Below are positions 19,074-29,310 of a stretch of DNA of 64,000 bases, piece after piece (positions within the stretch are counted from its first letter, which is position 1; each line of letters starts with the position of its first letter). The position numbers and the translations under genes are program-made. This stretch comes from Nakazawaea peltata (taxonomy: Eukaryota > Ascomycota > Pichiomycetes > Alaninales > Pachysolenaceae), in assembly GCA_001599355.1 (NCBI GenBank), contig BCGQ01000005.1:686222-750221 (forward strand), given 5' to 3'. A model generated the notes under the pieces. It did no database searches. It saw only the letters and a list, made by a program, of their open reading frames with translations, and was not told the origin of the DNA.

Positions 19074-20944
19074 TTACTATGGTTTAAGGTTTTATTATAT
19101 TTTGTTCTTACTGGGTGTTACCTTGATTTTCATATTTTTTATTTATAATGTTAATTCCTATGCATCTTTAATTAAGATTTTGTAAGAGATACAGTTGAGA
19201 ATGATTAGGGTCCAGCTTCCCCACTATTTTGTCTATTCGGGATTGTTGCCCAAAAAGACCAAAATATCCCAGTTGACAGCCTTGGTTCAATTAAACTTTA
19301 GTGCATTATATTGCATTTCTTTTCGGACATTATCCTTGCTGTGTGTTTTCATTTGAGCGCAGATGAGATGATCAATGTGGCGGGAACGACACCACAGCAA
19401 CTGAAGGCAGCACTGTGTCATTGCATTTGAAACAAACCTCCCAAATATTCTCAAGATATTTACATGTTCTGAACTGCGCTGTTCCAGGGCTTAGAGATTA
19501 AGTATAATTATGCGGGCGTTCTGTTTAGAATTTTAGAATTAGATAAGATGTACAGACGAAAAGGATGATCGATGCATCGCGGTATTAAAATTTCATGTAA
19601 GGAATTATAGAGTAAATTTAGCTTTGAATTTGAATGCTTCCATTTCAAGAACGTTTAGTGTAGATATGTGAGCCAACACTAGTTTGACTTGTCCAAGGAA
19701 ATTGTTGGGGACACTAGTGTTGGTATCTTCTAATCATTTATTGTGTAGTGTTGTTCAGCTCTTTTGTTTTAGGATTTTATTGATGCTTAACAACGTTTTC
19801 CTGCATAGACGGGCCAAAATCTGAGATACAATAGACACATTTGACAAAACAGGTGACTTTATTCATCTCTAGAATAACATCACTACCTAATCTTTGTACC
19901 AGTGGCGATCTATATCTTTACTTGAAACTTTGTGATGGGGCATTTTAAAAATAATTCAGACCCGTGATCAGCACAATGTCTAAAATTCAGTTTTTTGTTC
20001 GGTCATATTTCCTTTTTGGGACAGCCGCATCCCCCTTCAGAACAGGATTTAAAGTTCAAATTTAGAAATCTGCTCTCTACTCGTAAGCTTGCCAATAAAA
20101 AAAACCCCTGAAAGAGTTATAAGAGATTGGTTCCCAGTTTGAATGACAAGGTAGATATGTCTCATTGCTCCATGTAGAAATAATCCCGAGTCCCAAGAAC
20201 TCGAAGAAATGCAAACCAAACAAGGGATCAGGGTTCTTGCCACAGAAAGATGTTTATGTCTCGTTTGCTCATGTTCATAATATGACCTACCTGCTTCCTA
20301 CCCCTCGTTGTTTACAACTTCAGCCTGCATACTGGTCATTTAAGGTTGTAATGTTGGGTATCTCTATCGTAATTCTGCTGACTTTTCTCTATACTTGCGC
20401 GTTCTGAAAAAAGAGTTAAGCACGAGATTAGATTAAATTAATTATAACTCTCTGTTGATACATGCACCTGTGTCAAGTTCGCCTTAACTGCTGCATTACA
20501 AGAGAACCAAATTGCTAAACTTTTTGTCCTGCTACAGCCTTGCATGAGTGGGTTACCCGAAACTTTCCTACTTTTCTTAGAGGCAGCAGGTAGTGCGCAA
20601 CTTCCTTTAAACCCCGGTTGGATTTTATTTGTAAGGGTCATTAAGAAAGGGAGTTGGTTCATTAAGCCGGGCTCAGGGTATGTCAGGGATAGCATTACTA
20701 AATTTATGACAGCTCTGTATGTGTCTTAGACCTTCACATGTTTATTTTCTCCCTACTTCACTTATCCCCTAAATCTCACTCTGCTCCTAGAAAGCAAGAC
20801 AAGGCGTGGGGCCTTTTTTAAGACAATTGCAGAGTATTCAAATTTCAATAACATCAAGTCGTGCTATGTATTTGTAATTAACCAAAATATGTAGACTTTC
20901 TTTACAGTACCAATCTACATAGCATGAGAATTAGCTATAAAGCC
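19074..20944. other. intergenic downstream of the WOPR gene
   Basis: About 1.9 kb without a credible gene. AT-rich throughout, with scattered short frames (for example 20165-20407 and 20544-20729) that match nothing I know. A weak relative of the dispersed GTCGTGC element is near 20853. The end forms the promoter of the secreted-protein gene. Confidence 0.5.
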
Positions 20945-20952
20945 TATAAAAG
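20945..20952 (+). promoter_or_regulatory. TATA box of the secreted-protein gene
   Basis: TATAAAAG sits 80 bp upstream of the ATG at 21032, a good distance for a yeast TATA element. It suggests a regulated, highly inducible promoter. Confidence 0.6.
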
Positions 20953-21031
20953 GAGGGTTATAGACCGTTACATTGATTGTGTTTCTTCCTAACCCCCCAA
21001 AGTAACACCCCCAAAACGACTTTTATTCAAA

Positions 21032-21808
21032 ATGAAATTCATCCTAAGCATTTTGCTATTTGCTCTCCACTTATCGGCTCTGCCCATCATCGACAAACAG
21101 GAGCTTCGTACCGGTGCAATATTGGCTACTGTTTTCGACAATCAAACAAATTCCAGTATTACATATTTTGAAGTTGAAAATGAAGATGCTTTTGTCAGAC
21201 ACATAGAATCAGATATTCAAGTCAGCAGTTCAGAAGTCCAGGCCGATAATATTCCTGTTCTCATTAAAGAGACAGGCGAAGTCTGCTCAAATTACAAATC
21301 GTCAAGGAAAGACCAGTATTGTGTTTTGATCACATCACCCCCAAAATTGATCAGGGATAGTATTGGTGCTCCATTGACAGCCTGTTTGGATTCTCGGTTT
21401 GGAGAGGGAGGATCCACATCGAAATCATTTTCTATTGGAGTCTCTGTGTCTCCTGAACTTGATGTCAAACTTTCTGACTCCACCATCACTCTGGTCTCAA
21501 TAACTTTCGGGATAAGTGTTTCCACTTCAGTCTCATTTTCCGTAACTAATTCATGTGATGTCGACAAAGGAGGAATAGTACAAATGTGGGGATTCCCATT
21601 CTACACGGTAACCAACTCTAAATATCGTACTTTTGAGTACTCCAAACATCGTGGTAAGAAATCAAATTTCTCGGCCTGGAGTGACGAAAGACAAGATATA
21701 TTTGCTTCAGGGATGTTCCCAGCTACTAGTTGTATTGGATCACTTACGGCAGATATTTGTGCCCAGCATCCGGTAAAGACCAACTTCACTGTTCCTTCAA
21801 GTTTCTAG
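21032..21808 (+). CDS. secreted protein of unknown function
   Basis: 258 aa with a clear signal peptide (MKFILSILLFALHLSA, cleavage near residue 16-17) and no further membrane segment, so likely secreted or in the wall. Six cysteines follow (85, 97, 118, 175, 234, 243), an even number fit for three disulfides. N-glycosylation sequons occur at N37, N40, N212 and N251. Residues about 130-175 are a long run of alternating polar and hydrophobic residues (FSIGVSVSPELDV, ITFGISVSTSVSFSV), which suggests an amphipathic beta-hairpin region. I do not recognise the family. A pore-forming or adhesive role would fit the beta pattern but is speculation. The promoter has a TATA box, and the 3' end converges with PRM10 (46 bp between stops). 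Confidence 0.75.
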   Translation: MKFILSILLFALHLSALPIIDKQELRTGAILATVFDNQTNSSITYFEVENEDAFVRHIESDIQVSSSEVQADNIPVLIKETGEVCSNYKSSRKDQYCVLITSPPKLIRDSIGAPLTACLDSRFGEGGSTSKSFSIGVSVSPELDVKLSDSTITLVSITFGISVSTSVSFSVTNSCDVDKGGIVQMWGFPFYTVTNSKYRTFEYSKHRGKKSNFSAWSDERQDIFASGMFPATSCIGSLTADICAQHPVKTNFTVPSSF

Positions 21809-21854
21809 CTAAGTTATGTTCAATTAAATATATACAATTTAACATCTAAATGTC

Positions 21855-24128
21855 CTATAATGTAAATAAACCAGTCCTCTTTTTACCAAAGGGATACACG
21901 ACCACAACTGCTCCAATAAGACCCACACAGAGCCCAATAGCAACTTCAATCATGGCAATACCAAACGACAAAGAGGTCGTAGTTGTGTCATTACCATTGT
22001 TCTCCCCACTGACGATCCCATCAGCTATGGTGACTCCATTGGATAAACTACTTTTGAGCCCAATACTTCCAGGGACGAGTAATAAGATTCCTGGATACAT
22101 CAGCAGTACAGCTAATCCCAGAGCCACTCTCGAATACAAATTCCCAAGAATACCTACGAGGAACGCACCAATTGCAGCACTAAGTTCTGCATACGATGAG
22201 AAGTGTAATGAGGCAAAGTAGTAACCCACGTAACTGGCACATGCGATGAAAAGCATAACAGGAAGTTGCCTGAGTTTCAGTTGTCCCAAGATCAGCTGTG
22301 TCAACGCAAACAAAGGCACAAACAATATCCTATAGTAGGCAGAGATGGCCGTATGAGCAGGACAAGTCGTCTCTGAAGTGGCATCTTTATCTACCCATTT
22401 ATATAACAGAGAACCTAAGATGATTCCGAAACCCAAGAATAAAGAATAAATGATTGCATAGAACATACGAACAGTTCCACTGACAATGTTACGACTTTGT
22501 AATTCTAAGGAGCCACAAAGAATGGTATACCCGGGTAAAATCAGTACCAATGATGATTGGGCAATTGCACTGAAACAAAAGACATCATTTCTACCATGAG
22601 AAGTTATAGATCCAAATCCTCTACTGACAAACAGAACAAGAACAGAGGCACTAACCTCGAATACAGAAGAATAAGTATTCGATTTGGGAGAGACGACGAT
22701 TTGAAGAAATCCCACAAGCGAACCCAAGATGAACGAGATTGGCATATCTCTCCAGCCACCTCCAAAACCCCAAGAAGTGATGAAAAGACTGGCGAGTCCA
22801 TTCACAAATATTAACACAGCTCTATTATATAAAGGTTTACGACTCAGAATCTTATCTAACTCTACAATCCCATCGTCCACACTAACCATATCGTGGACAA
22901 CGTCTTTATAAACTTTATGAACGTCATTCAACTTTCCAAGATCCAATCCTTGGGCACACCGTACCAAATGGACCTCCGATGTTCTGGTAGTAGCATCTCC
23001 AAAAGACACCAACATACATCCAGGGAAGTAGATGAAACTGGCATCGATTTCCAAGACTCGAGATGTCGCAATAAGATACTCCTCTAATCTATGGGTTGGA
23101 GCACCATAAAGCATGAAACTTCTACAAAGTTTTAATATAAATTTCTGTCTTTGTAAGATATCGGCGATGTGAACAGTGATTTTGGCTGACAGGTTCTTCA
23201 TTCCTTGAGCTCCAGAGATCTTGTCTCTCAAGAAATGACCTTGGGAACTGAAATTCCTGCGATGGTGAAGGTGGCTGCCCTTCTCGTTGTTGTTATTTTT
23301 GGGTTTCTTGAAAGAAGGTAACTTTAAATCGAGATCACTTGAGTCGGTGTCATCATCCTCACTGTCATCCGGATTCAAAATTCTAGGTAAAGAATCATGT
23401 GAAGTTAATTTCAGTCTAGCCCTCGAAGATGAGAGAAGGTGTATAGGAGATCTTGATCTGCTTCTGTTCTTAAACCTTTTATTAAACCGGGATCTCATCT
23501 CACCCATTTCTGCCGACTTCGTGGGAATAATTCCATCTTCATCGTCTTCCACCTCAGGATGAATCTTTATATTACTTGAAACCGTGGATTCAGGATTATG
23601 ATACAATTGTAAAAGAGACGAGAGAATACCTGTTTGGACATTATGAGGAATCTCAGTAAACTGATCGTTCACATTAGCGACCTCATCGTCGTACTCTTCC
23701 TTCTGAAGATAAGCATTTTGTTGATTACTATGGTCATCATCATTATGCAGTTTTACAAGATCAGCAGCAATTTCCTTATCTTCTACTGGTTTATCTCCCT
23801 TCTCGACATCGCTTGAACGTCTAGTGAAAGAATGCATGGAAAAAGTCAAACTCTTCTTAAGTCTGGTCTTAATACTTGATTTTGATCCAGTGGTATGATT
23901 AGTGTGAGTTAATTCTATTGGAGCTGTTGGCTGTTGACTCAGGTCTTCCGAATCCAAAGTATATGTATCATCTGCTCCCAGCCCCGAGGCCTCATCTCCA
24001 CCAGTCTCCATCTCATCTCCTCTCCTAACATGCAGCAGCTGAAAATCAGGGAGCATCCCAAACTCCTTCCCAGACACCTCAGATCCCCTCCTAGATAACT
24101 CACGGCTTCTACCTCGCTCTTCACTCAT
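21855..24128 (-). CDS. PRM10: Prm10-like multispanning membrane protein (ThrE family)
   Basis: 757-aa protein. About 325 disordered, charged and Ser-rich residues precede the ThrE/DUF1212 domain. The domain opens with FILKLCRSFMLYGAPTHRLEEYL (about 328) and DASFIYFPGCMLVSFGD, both hallmark blocks of the family. About ten membrane helices follow, in two groups of five. S. cerevisiae Prm10 (383 aa) is pheromone-induced and of unknown function; other fungi carry the same long N-terminus as here. Bacterial ThrE exports threonine, but transport has not been shown for the yeast members to my knowledge. Confidence 0.85.
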   Translation of the reverse strand: MSEERGRSRELSRRGSEVSGKEFGMLPDFQLLHVRRGDEMETGGDEASGLGADDTYTLDSEDLSQQPTAPIELTHTNHTTGSKSSIKTRLKKSLTFSMHSFTRRSSDVEKGDKPVEDKEIAADLVKLHNDDDHSNQQNAYLQKEEYDDEVANVNDQFTEIPHNVQTGILSSLLQLYHNPESTVSSNIKIHPEVEDDEDGIIPTKSAEMGEMRSRFNKRFKNRSRSRSPIHLLSSSRARLKLTSHDSLPRILNPDDSEDDDTDSSDLDLKLPSFKKPKNNNNEKGSHLHHRRNFSSQGHFLRDKISGAQGMKNLSAKITVHIADILQRQKFILKLCRSFMLYGAPTHRLEEYLIATSRVLEIDASFIYFPGCMLVSFGDATTRTSEVHLVRCAQGLDLGKLNDVHKVYKDVVHDMVSVDDGIVELDKILSRKPLYNRAVLIFVNGLASLFITSWGFGGGWRDMPISFILGSLVGFLQIVVSPKSNTYSSVFEVSASVLVLFVSRGFGSITSHGRNDVFCFSAIAQSSLVLILPGYTILCGSLELQSRNIVSGTVRMFYAIIYSLFLGFGIILGSLLYKWVDKDATSETTCPAHTAISAYYRILFVPLFALTQLILGQLKLRQLPVMLFIACASYVGYYFASLHFSSYAELSAAIGAFLVGILGNLYSRVALGLAVLLMYPGILLLVPGSIGLKSSLSNGVTIADGIVSGENNGNDTTTTSLSFGIAMIEVAIGLCVGLIGAVVVVYPFGKKRTGLFTL

Positions 24129-24293
24129 ATCCCTTGAACTATCACTACCACCTACACTTTCGATACTTTATTTTTTCATTATTTACTATTTAAACTTTAA
24201 GGTTCGAGAATCCACTAAGTCTGCGCATACTAAATTAAGCGACTACATTGAAAGTATTAATAGAAGGCCGGTAGGGTCGAATTTGAGTATTAT

Positions 24294-24692
24294 TTATAAC
24301 TTGGCCTTAGTATAGTCCTTGTATTCGGCAACACCTTCCAATTCAACCTTGATAGCTGGGTTTGGGAAGGCAACGACAATACACGATCTTCCTGGCATAT
24401 TCTTGAAATGCTTGCCGTAAACCTTGTTAACAGTAGCAGCGTAAGTAGGATGACCTACAAATAATAATACCTTGACGACCTTATCCATTGAAGTTCCAGC
24501 AGCAGCCAAAGTGGCCTTGAAATTAGCAATGGCATTCTCGGTTTGTTGTTCCAAATCCTCTGGAATTTCCTTAGTGACGGGGTCAGATCCTACAGATCCA
24601 GACAAGAAGAGAAGACCGTTGGTTTTGTAACCTGGGGAGAGTAAGTTGTTGCCGGAGCTGTTGACGCTTTTCCACGAAATTTGTTGGACCAT
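24294..24692 (-). CDS. RidA/YjgF-family protein (Mmf1/Hmf1-related)
   Basis: 132 aa from the preferred start at 24692 (MVQQISWKSVNSSGNNLLSP). Rid proteins are trimeric enamine/imine deaminases that clear reactive 2-aminoacrylate-type intermediates. Family blocks are LLFLSGSVG, the central LEQQTENAIANFKATLAAAG, and the C-terminal GRSCIVVAFPNPAIKVELEGVA with its active-site arginine. An in-frame ATG 26 codons upstream (24770) would add MREFETSHKLETSLKIVSYYKLCSSQ. That is a plausible but weak mitochondrial presequence, so dual localisation by alternative starts is possible. The subgroup differs from the classical Hmf1/Mmf1 sequence, so no symbol is given. Confidence 0.85.
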   Translation of the reverse strand: MVQQISWKSVNSSGNNLLSPGYKTNGLLFLSGSVGSDPVTKEIPEDLEQQTENAIANFKATLAAAGTSMDKVVKVLLFVGHPTYAATVNKVYGKHFKNMPGRSCIVVAFPNPAIKVELEGVAEYKDYTKAKL

Positions 24693-24882
24693 TTGACTTG
24701 AACAGAGCTTATAATAACTTACAATCTTAAGAGAAGTTTCAAGCTTATGAGAAGTTTCAAATTCTCTCATTTCTTATCATTTTCATTTTTCGGAGCTTGG
24801 GGTTACTTTATCCGAATTAGGATATTAGCCGATCTATAAATCTTATTGATAGTTTATTAATATATATAACAGTCGAAAAAAA

Positions 24883-26616
24883 CTAATTCTTGACAGCATC
24901 AACAGCAGCCTCGTGCAACTTGGCATATCTACCAGAAGGATCCTCGTTACAACCCCATTCAGCCTTTGGAATCCATCTCATGACAGTAGAAGCGGCAGCC
25001 GGTTGTGGGAACAACTCGTCAAACATGCATCTGTACCAGTAAGCTTCCTTTGTAGTTGGGATATCTTCACCCCATAACTTCTTTGGCTTCTTGAATTGCT
25101 CGTCACTGATAACACTGTTGGCAGTGTCCTTCAAACCGTCGATCCAAGAGTAACCAACACCGTCGGAGAATTGTTCCTTTTGTCTCCATAAGATTTCATC
25201 TGGCAAGTATGGCTTGGCAGTTGGATCGTCTGAAGTGTCGAAGGCCTTTCTCAAGATGTACTTCTCGATCTTTCCTTCAGCTGGCTTGATAACCTTGTCA
25301 GCTGGGTCAATGTTCATACAAACCTCCAAGAATTGCTTGTCCAAGAATGGAACTCTGGCTTCCAAACCCCAAGCCATGGTAGATTTGTTGGCTCTCAAAC
25401 AGTCAGCGTAATGCAAGTTCTTGACTCTCTTAACACACTCGGTGTGGAACTCATCGGCACTTGGAGCAGATCCAAAGTACAAGTAACCACCAAAGATCTC
25501 ATCGGAACCTTCACCAGAAAGTACCATCTTAACACCTTGCAGCTTGATCTTTCTAGAAAGCAAGTACATTGGAGTAGAAGCTCTAATAGTGGTGACATCA
25601 TAAGTCTCCAAGTGGTAAATGACATCTCTCAAGGCATCCAAACCTTCCTCCAAAGTGAAGGTGTGCTCGTGGTGAATAGTACCAATGAACTTAGCAACCT
25701 TCTTAGCAGCAATCAAATCTGGAGCATTTGGTAATCCAATAGCGAAAGAGTGTAATCTGGACCAACCGTTCAAAGACAAGTGACCTTGATCGTCGACACC
25801 AGTCAAAGTATGAGAAGCATCGACACCCTCGGAAAGCTGAGCACTTTCAGAAGCAGCCTTAGCAGTCTCTCTAGCAGCAATAGCAGCGATCAAAGAAGAG
25901 TCCAAACCACCACTAAGCAAGACACCGTATGGAACTTCAGCCATCAATCTCTTTCTAACAGCCATCTCCAAAGTCTCTCTGACTTCCTTGTAATCTACAG
26001 GCTTGGTTGGAATCTTGTTCTCATCCCACCAGGATGGCTCGAAGTAACGAGTGATCTTGTCAGTCTTAGAGTCATAAACATGACCTGGAGGGAAGGCAAA
26101 GATCTCGTCACACTCATCGACAAGACATTTCAACTCAGAAGAGAAGAAAACTGACTCGCTCTTCAAAGAAGATTTACCCATATACAAAGTGGTGATACCA
26201 ATAGGATCTCTAGCAGCAATGATACGGTCTTGTTTCTTGTCATACAAAACCCAAGCGAACATACCGTCCAAATGCTTAGGAGCATCGATGTCGTACTTTT
26301 GATACAATGGAATGATAGCCTCACAATCGGACAAGGTCTTGAATGGGTAATCCTTGAAAGTGTCTCTCAAATGGATATGGTTGTAGATCTCTCCGTTGAC
26401 AGACAAAGCGATCTCACCGTCGGCAGAGGTGATTGGTTGGGCTCCAGAGTCCAAACCAACGATGGCCAATCTCTCATGAGCCAAAATTGTACTGTTCAAA
26501 ATGATGTTACCGGACCAATCTGGACCTCTGTGTCTGATTCTCTTCGAATATTGTAACGCTTTGGACTTGAAGTCCTCCACTTCTGGGACTTTGTAAGCAG
26601 CAAAAATACCACACAT
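24883..26616 (-). CDS. ASN1: asparagine synthetase (glutamine-hydrolysing)
   Basis: 577-aa class II amidotransferase (S. cerevisiae Asn1/Asn2 are 572). It makes asparagine from aspartate, glutamine and ATP in the cytosol. The nucleophile Cys2 is present in MCGIFAAYK, with RHRGPD and NGEIYNH in the glutaminase half. The synthetase half shows the pyrophosphate loop [10 protein letters not shown] (about 233) and [17 protein letters not shown] fixes the start because Cys2 must be exposed. A perfect Gcn4/bZIP site lies 120 bp upstream, consistent with general amino-acid control. Confidence 0.96.
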   Translation of the reverse strand: MCGIFAAYKVPEVEDFKSKALQYSKRIRHRGPDWSGNIILNSTILAHERLAIVGLDSGAQPITSADGEIALSVNGEIYNHIHLRDTFKDYPFKTLSDCEAIIPLYQKYDIDAPKHLDGMFAWVLYDKKQDRIIAARDPIGITTLYMGKSSLKSESVFFSSELKCLVDECDEIFAFPPGHVYDSKTDKITRYFEPSWWDENKIPTKPVDYKEVRETLEMAVRKRLMAEVPYGVLLSGGLDSSLIAAIAARETAKAASESAQLSEGVDASHTLTGVDDQGHLSLNGWSRLHSFAIGLPNAPDLIAAKKVAKFIGTIHHEHTFTLEEGLDALRDVIYHLETYDVTTIRASTPMYLLSRKIKLQGVKMVLSGEGSDEIFGGYLYFGSAPSADEFHTECVKRVKNLHYADCLRANKSTMAWGLEARVPFLDKQFLEVCMNIDPADKVIKPAEGKIEKYILRKAFDTSDDPTAKPYLPDEILWRQKEQFSDGVGYSWIDGLKDTANSVISDEQFKKPKKLWGEDIPTTKEAYWYRCMFDELFPQPAAASTVMRWIPKAEWGCNEDPSGRYAKLHEAAVDAVKN

Positions 26617-26735
26617 TTTTATCCAAATCTACTTGGTTTTACTTCCTGACCTTTAACCGCCGACTTGCCTTTTTTTATAAGAAGTTTTGGGAAAATGATG
26701 AATTTTTCACCAAGGGAAAATTTTTTAGCGCTGAA

Positions 26736-26742
26736 TGAGTCA
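26736..26742. promoter_or_regulatory. Gcn4/bZIP binding site
   Basis: TGAGTCA, the core Gcn4 site, lies 120 bp upstream of the ASN1 start codon. A near match, TGAGTCG, follows 10 bp later. ASN1 is a Gcn4 target in S. cerevisiae, so this is a plausible functional site. Confidence 0.65.
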
Positions 26743-26850
26743 GCTGTGAGTCGAATGGGGGAATTGATAAATTGCTGAGGATGGGGGAAGCGGTTTCGGC
26801 GAAAGATGCGCGGAAAAGGAGGAAAAGGGAGTGGTTCCAGAACAGGCATG

Positions 26851-26965
26851 ACAGGGGCTGTTTAGTACATTACCGGGGCTGTCTAACACAACAGGGGCTG
26901 TCTAGTACAGGCTGACCCTACACAAGATGACCCTACACAAGATGACCCTACACAGGCTGTCTACC
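26851..26965. repeat. CAGGGGCTGT and GATGACCCTACACAA repeats
   Basis: Three copies of (A/C)CAGGGGCTGT-like sequence at 26851, 26872 and 26891, then about three copies of a GATGACCCTACACAA-type unit. The ACAGGGGCTGT core recurs inverted at 56802-56812. Confidence 0.8.
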
Positions 26966-27033
26966 ACAAGCTATCCACTGTATGTCACTACAAACATTTA
27001 CATTCACTACATCTCCCTCCATACTTAAATCCA

Positions 27034-28686
27034 TTATCTCTCAATATCCGTAGGAATCTCACTATCATTAAGCTCACTAGCAGCATAACTAGGTAAATCA
27101 TAAAGATCCTGATCATCCTCATCATCTAACAATAAACTACGATCCAACTCATCCTCTTCATCATCTTCCTTATCACCAGAAGAAATTCTTCTATCTTCAT
27201 AACCGTCATCATCATAATTATCCGATTTCCCAGTACTAGATTTAGTGGTCTCGATACCACCTTTCAAAACTTTAGTTCTGTCATGGTCATCTTCAGATTC
27301 TTGTTCCTCATTTTCATAAAATTCAATTTTCAACTCATGGACAATATCAAAACATTCCAGCAATAACAGGTTTAATGAACCCTGACCTTCAGGGATTTGA
27401 TCGTCGCACATGAATTTCCCGTCCTGTCTCATATTATCGATCGAAGCCAATTTCAATTGATATGGATATAACTCACGGATAGAAGAGATTCCTCCCATTC
27501 TTTTCACATCAAGAAGACATCTCCGAACGGTGGAAAGTTGGTTGTGGATCGGCTGTAACAGCTCAGAAATCGGTTCCGAACTCTCAAGTAACTTGTACAC
27601 AATAGCATAACATCTTCTTAAAAGGTACAACAAGATCAGTTGACCTCTCTGTGGAGCCTCACCAGCAGAATTCAAGAACAAACCTTTCTTTCTGTTATTG
27701 TCAATGTCTTGTAAAACTTTTTGATAGTTGAACAAGTCAGTTTCACGTAACGTCCAGCGTCGGGTCACAAGCAAGTTCTCCAATGTTATTTTGATCTTGA
27801 TCAATTCTTTGTACAACTCTTGTAAAGAGTCATCGATTTGAGATTCAATCTTAGATACTGCAATATCCGAAATAAGTGTATGACAATCGTCGATTAACCC
27901 ATTAAGTAAAGCACCTCCTTCGGCATCTTTCAAATCCTTAGTCACAGAATTGAAAGAATCACTACTTTCCAAAAGTTTCAAGTCCAGTTTCAATCTGTTC
28001 AATTCTTCTGTGTTTCTTGCATCATCTCTAGTGATCAAATTCATTAAACTTCTTCTGGTCTGTACTAACTGACTCAAAACTTGTTGCAATTCCGGAGAAA
28101 TCTTACTAATTTTATCCAATAAAGTCTGATATTGAGAACGACATTTCTCCAATTTGTTAGTCAACATTTTGAATTCTTCAGCCTTGACATCGGTGTCATC
28201 AGGAGTATCCGAAGACTCATCACGATGCAATTTCGCTAACTCATACTCTTTCTTATCCTTATCAATGATCTCGGCTATCTTTTCCAACCTCTCATTAATA
28301 GGATTCAATTCCAAATTGGTATAAACTCCGCTCTCTTCCAAATGCTCCAATAATCTCTGAACAGTCGATAAAGACGCATACATCAGCGGCAGGGTCTGAG
28401 TCAACCCAACAGTCATAAAACAAAGTGAAAGCAATTGGAAAATATCGTCAATCAAATAATCAACTCTATTGGGTGTTCCCTCATTTGTTCCCTCATCGCC
28501 TACGCTTTCCTCACCCAGTCTAGTCCTCTCCAATCGGTTCAAAATCTTCAACACATTGTTATAAGTGGACAAAACATCTTTGGACTTGATGAAATTCTGA
28601 CGGTCTCTTTTCAATTTCGATAAATATTGTCTTATATCCGTTAACTCGTCGTACAACGGTTTCTCATTTTCAGGTAAATCGGACAT
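27034..28686 (-). CDS. CUB1: UPF0662/Cub1-like conserved protein
   Basis: 550 aa, close to the 551 aa of S. cerevisiae YPL260W/Cub1. It has a mostly helical, charged sequence with a start (MSDLPENEKPLYDELTDIRQYLSKLKRDR) typical of the fungal UPF0662/DUF2408 family. Coiled-coil-like segments appear near residues 120-215. The C-terminal 100 residues are strongly acidic and likely disordered. The biochemical function is unknown; the yeast gene has been linked to copper-dependent bleomycin sensitivity. Its upstream region carries a 12-bp tandem repeat (28717-28752). Assignment rests on overall pattern and length rather than a catalytic motif. Confidence 0.7.
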   Translation of the reverse strand: MSDLPENEKPLYDELTDIRQYLSKLKRDRQNFIKSKDVLSTYNNVLKILNRLERTRLGEESVGDEGTNEGTPNRVDYLIDDIFQLLSLCFMTVGLTQTLPLMYASLSTVQRLLEHLEESGVYTNLELNPINERLEKIAEIIDKDKKEYELAKLHRDESSDTPDDTDVKAEEFKMLTNKLEKCRSQYQTLLDKISKISPELQQVLSQLVQTRRSLMNLITRDDARNTEELNRLKLDLKLLESSDSFNSVTKDLKDAEGGALLNGLIDDCHTLISDIAVSKIESQIDDSLQELYKELIKIKITLENLLVTRRWTLRETDLFNYQKVLQDIDNNRKKGLFLNSAGEAPQRGQLILLYLLRRCYAIVYKLLESSEPISELLQPIHNQLSTVRRCLLDVKRMGGISSIRELYPYQLKLASIDNMRQDGKFMCDDQIPEGQGSLNLLLLECFDIVHELKIEFYENEEQESEDDHDRTKVLKGGIETTKSSTGKSDNYDDDGYEDRRISSGDKEDDEEDELDRSLLLDDEDDQDLYDLPSYAASELNDSEIPTDIER

Positions 28687-28716
28687 TGTAGACAGGAATC
28701 AGTTGTTGTATGGCAG

Positions 28717-28752
28717 TTAACTCGACACTTAACTCGACACTTAACTCGATAC
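28717..28752. repeat. 12-bp tandem repeat upstream of the CUB1-like gene
   Basis: TTAACTCGACAC repeated three times; the third copy has one change. It lies about 30-65 bp upstream of the start codon, where it would sit in the promoter or leader. Confidence 0.9.
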
Positions 28753-29310
28753 ACTTGACTCTCGATAAAACGTTAGAACACTTTACTCTGCTGTTTCCTT
28801 CCCTCGGCTTATTATGTCGTTTGGTATTAACCGCTCAGTGACCGTAGTGACCGCAAGATAATTGCACTATCTTTTTCGGTGATTTTGGTCGTATTTGCGC
28901 CTTAATTTTTGAGCTGATTTTGTGCGCGAGAACGAGATTGTCAGGAGGTTTTAAGGTAAGGGATGAGATGGGGAGGGGAGCTGGGGATGAGGAGATTGGG
29001 GAGGGGGGGAGATGTGTGACCAAGGTGGCTGAACGATGTGACTGAGAAGGGTGAACGAGATGAGATGAGGTGGTTTGTAGAGTCAAAGTTAGGTGGGTTT
29101 TTGGGAGTTTGGATTGTCTGCTGGTTAAAGATGTTTCTGCTGCTTAAGTTGGTCAGGCTTTAAGATTTAACTGATTTTCGCTGCGCATTAGTGCAGACTG
29201 TGACTGTGACAGTTCCTTCGACCATGACCCACCACCACCCAACAATACCCACCTACCGACCTACTGTCTACTCCTCCTACTGTCTACTACTCTACTCCTC
29301 CTACTACCAC

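Larger units (their letters stand above)
26617..27033. other. ASN1 promoter and CUB1-like 3' flank
   Basis: 417 bp. It contains a Gcn4 site (26736-26742) and then repeats: CAGGGGCTGT units at 26851-26901 and GATGACCCTACACAA units at about 26915-26965. A 76-codon minus-strand frame (26619-26849) runs across the Gcn4 site and ends just before the ASN1 ATG; it looks like chance. Confidence 0.6.

Noticed and set aside
20165-20729. Short frames of 80 and 61 codons between the WOPR and secreted-protein genes
   Set aside because: No start context, no homology, and open frames on the opposite strand of the same stretches.
26619-26849. 76-codon minus-strand frame ending two bases before the ASN1 ATG
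   Set aside because: It starts upstream of the Gcn4 site, so probably outside the transcript. Pro/Phe-rich with no homology that I know.
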